From Salinicola socius (GTDB taxonomy: Bacteria > Pseudomonadota > Gammaproteobacteria > Pseudomonadales > Halomonadaceae): a stretch of 64,000 nucleotides of DNA. The notes under the pieces were generated by a model. That model saw only the letters and a list, made by a program, of their open reading frames with translations, was not told the origin of the DNA and searched no databases. The position numbers and the translations under genes are program-made. Where the stretch lies: assembly GCF_001937195.1 (NCBI RefSeq), contig NZ_MSDO01000003.1, positions 124,001 through 188,000 on the forward strand. The letters are read 5' to 3'. Below, piece by piece: positions 61,799-64,000 of this stretch (its first letter is position 1; each line of letters begins with the position of its first letter).

Positions 61799-63508
61799 AT
61801 GCGTGCCAGCCAACTACAGATCTCGACCCTCAAGGAAACGCCGGCAGATGCGGAGATCGTCAGCCACCAGCTGATGCTGCGCGCCGGCATGATCCGCCGC
61901 CTGACCTCGGGACTCTACACCTGGTTGCCGGTGGGCGTGAGAACGCTGCGCAAGGTTGAACGCATCGTCCGCGAGGAGATGGATCGCGCAGGCGCGCAGG
62001 AAATATTGATGCCGGCGGTTCAGCCCGCAGAGCTGTGGCAGGAGTCCGGTCGCTGGGACGAGTATGGCCCAGAGTTGCTGCGACTCAAGGATCGCCATCA
62101 GCGCGACTACTGCGTCGGCCCGACTCATGAAGAGGTCATCACCGATCTGGTACGGCGCGAGATCAGCAGCTACAAGCAGCTGCCGACCAACTTCTATCAG
62201 CTCCAGACCAAGTTTCGCGACGAGATTCGCCCGCGTTTCGGCGTGATGCGCTCGCGCGAATTCATCATGAAGGACGCCTACTCGTTCGATAGCGATGAAG
62301 CCGGTCTCAAGGCGTCCTATCAGCGCATGTACGACGCCTACGTCCGCATCTTCACCCGGCTGGGCCTCGACTTCCGTCCGGTCCTTGCCGACAACGGATC
62401 CATCGGCGGCACCGGCTCGCATGAGTTCCATGTCCTGGCCGACTCCGGCGAAGATGCCGTGGTCTTTTCCACCGGCTCCGACTACGCCGCCAATATCGAG
62501 AAGGCCGAGGCGCTGCCGCCCCGGGGCGTCGAGCGTGCCGTGCCCCGGGAGACGATGCGCCAGGTGCCGACACCCGGCGTGCGCACCATCGCCGCGCTGG
62601 TCGAAGGGTTCGATCTACCGATCGAGAAGACCGTCAAGACGCTGATCGTGCACGCCGCCGAGGGCGGCCTGATCGCACTGATGGTGCGAGGCGATCACCA
62701 GCTCAACGAGATCAAGGCCGAGAACCTCGAGGCCGTCGCCGCGCCGTTGACCATGGCCAGCGAAGAGGAAATTCGCGCCGCCATCGGCGCCGGCCCCGGC
62801 TCGCTGGGCCCGGTCAAGCTGCCGCTGACACTGATCATCGATCACAGCGTTGCCCTGATGAGCGATTTTGGCGCCGGCGCCAACGTCGACGACCACCATC
62901 TGTTCGGGATCAACTGGGAACGCGATCTGCCGCTGCCCGAGGTCGCCGATCTGCGCAACGTGGTCGAAGGCGACCCGTCGCCCGATGGACAGGGCACGCT
63001 CTCGATCACCCGTGGCATCGAAGTCGGCCACGTCTTCCAGCTTGGCCAGAAGTATTCCAGGGCCATGAACGCCACGGTTGTCGACGACAGCGGCCAGCCG
63101 GCGACGCTGTGGATGGGGTGTTACGGCATCGGCATCACCCGCGTGGTCGCGGCGGCGATCGAGCAGAATCACGACGCCGGCGGAATCATCTGGCCCGACG
63201 CCATCGCCCCCTTCCAGCTGGCGATCGTGCCGATGAACGCACACAAGTCGGACCGGGTGCGCGAGACCGCCGAAACGCTCTATCAGGAACTGACGGACGC
63301 CGGCATCGACGTGCTGCTGGATGATCGCGACCTGCGCCCGGGCGTCAAGTTCGCCGACCAGGAACTGATGGGGATTCCCCACCGTCTGGTAATCGGTGAT
63401 CGTGGCCTCGACAACGGCGAGCTGGAGTACAAGGGACGCCGTGACAGCGAAGTCACCATGGTCGCGCTGGACGATCTGCGAGCGTTCCTGGACACCCGCT
63501 TCGCCTGA
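61799..63508 (+). CDS. proS: Prolyl-tRNA synthetase
   Basis: A 569-residue bacterial-type class II synthetase. Motif 1/2 region: [23 protein letters not shown] and [26 protein letters not shown]. The editing insertion domain lies at about 230-390 ([27 protein letters not shown]). Motif 3 is [19 protein letters not shown], and the C-terminal anticodon domain has [27 protein letters not shown] 61799 with AGGA upstream. Family and function certain. Confidence 0.97.
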   Translation: MRASQLQISTLKETPADAEIVSHQLMLRAGMIRRLTSGLYTWLPVGVRTLRKVERIVREEMDRAGAQEILMPAVQPAELWQESGRWDEYGPELLRLKDRHQRDYCVGPTHEEVITDLVRREISSYKQLPTNFYQLQTKFRDEIRPRFGVMRSREFIMKDAYSFDSDEAGLKASYQRMYDAYVRIFTRLGLDFRPVLADNGSIGGTGSHEFHVLADSGEDAVVFSTGSDYAANIEKAEALPPRGVERAVPRETMRQVPTPGVRTIAALVEGFDLPIEKTVKTLIVHAAEGGLIALMVRGDHQLNEIKAENLEAVAAPLTMASEEEIRAAIGAGPGSLGPVKLPLTLIIDHSVALMSDFGAGANVDDHHLFGINWERDLPLPEVADLRNVVEGDPSPDGQGTLSITRGIEVGHVFQLGQKYSRAMNATVVDDSGQPATLWMGCYGIGITRVVAAAIEQNHDAGGIIWPDAIAPFQLAIVPMNAHKSDRVRETAETLYQELTDAGIDVLLDDRDLRPGVKFADQELMGIPHRLVIGDRGLDNGELEYKGRRDSEVTMVALDDLRAFLDTRFA

Positions 63509-63523
63509 TCGAAAGAGATCGTG

Positions 63524-64000
63524 ATGGCTCGGCTCTCGGCCATTCTGGTGACGGCGATCTGGCTCGTCGTCGCCGGTCTGCCGAGCGCCGACATGGCGCT
63601 GGCCCAGTCGACCGCGCCTGCCCAGCGATCCGAGAATCCGGGGGAACTCCCGTCGCCAGCCCTGCTGGATTCACTGTCCCGTGCCATGGCTGCACCGGAC
63701 GGGTTCGAAGACGTCTTCGACGCTCAGGTGTGGCTGCTCGACATGCAGTCGCGCCTGGCCAGGCGCCAGCCCGAGGCCTACCCGTCACGTCGCGCCCGTC
63801 TGGCGCTGCTGGAACGAGTTCATGCCGAAGCTCGGCGGGCTCAGCTGCCGCCGGAGCTGGTACTGGCATTGATCGATGTGGAAAGCCGCTTCCAGCCCGA
63901 TGCGGTGTCGTCGGCCGGCGCACTGGGATTGATGCAGGTGATGCCGTTCTGGAAAGCGGAAATCGGTCGACCACAGGACGATCTCCACGATATCGATACC
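63524..64000 (+). CDS. Lytic transglycosylase (SLT domain), 5' part only
   Basis: The frame is open to the window edge (159 codons, no stop). The signal peptide LSAILVTAIWLVVAGLPSADMALAQ is followed by a helical stretch, then the SLT core with the catalytic Glu in LALIDVESRFQPDAVSSAGALG and LMQVMPFW. It should cleave peptidoglycan glycan strands in the periplasm. ATG 63524, 15 nt after proS; a GTG at 63521 is adjacent. No lipobox seen, and the rest of the gene lies outside. Confidence 0.85.
   Translation, partial: MARLSAILVTAIWLVVAGLPSADMALAQSTAPAQRSENPGELPSPALLDSLSRAMAAPDGFEDVFDAQVWLLDMQSRLARRQPEAYPSRRARLALLERVHAEARRAQLPPELVLALIDVESRFQPDAVSSAGALGLMQVMPFWKAEIGRPQDDLHDIDT

Overview
The window is a GC-rich stretch of a flagellated gammaproteobacterial chromosome. 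Several points fit the Halomonadaceae (Halomonas, Salinicola, Kushneria or Chromohalobacter type), although the genus cannot be fixed from this sequence alone: an MvaT-type rather than H-NS-type xenogeneic silencer, an enterobacterial-style flagellar gene set (flgA, flgM, flgN, divergent fliE/fliF), the E. coli-like order mltD-gloB-yafS-rnhA-dnaQ, and a YejABEF peptide importer. I see no rRNA, tRNA, insertion sequence, prophage or CRISPR array.

Layout. 1-8.2 kb is housekeeping: the 3' end of cho, an YbfF esterase, the YhhQ queuosine-precursor carrier, an ArsR-family repressor with a palindromic operator, SohB, an SCP2-domain protein, then nudC-dnaQ-rnhA-methyltransferase facing gloB-mltD. 9.5-15.2 kb is yejABEF. 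15.3-17.2 kb holds rsuA and rarD. 17.2-42.7 kb is one uninterrupted flagellar locus. fliE is divergent from fliFGHIJK and fliLMNOPQR, which run rightward. flgBCDEFGHIJKL runs leftward, and flgA-flgM-flgN runs rightward again. The fli and flg arms converge on a fully palindromic bidirectional terminator at 29897-29930. Sigma-28-like promoters precede flgK and flgM, and flgMN ends in a clear intrinsic terminator. flhDC, flhBA, fliA, fliC/D/S and mot genes are not in the window.

42.8-49.1 kb is regulatory and accessory: mvaT, a GGDEF diguanylate cyclase with an I-site, a tightly overlapping satD-like / DUF3307 / amiD-type operon behind a LexA-like box and a second palindrome, and a divergent sutR(ydcN)-ydcO(benE family) pair with two matching 16-bp operators.

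49.1-60.2 kb is the most unusual part. It is a predicted peptide-bond making and breaking module made of two transglutaminase-fold proteins (one fused to a DUF2126 domain), two circularly permuted ATP-grasp proteins, two Alpha-E domains (one fused to an ATP-grasp) and a zinc-ribbon HEIGH metallopeptidase. No substrate is known for such modules. Here one ATP-grasp copy keeps its nucleotide and metal motifs, while the other has replaced them.

60.2-64 kb holds a lipoprotein, a Yip1-type membrane protein, proS and the 5' part of a lytic transglycosylase cut by the window edge. The closest approach to an undescribed system is the 49-60 kb module, followed by the satD/DUF3307/amidase operon with its SOS-like box.
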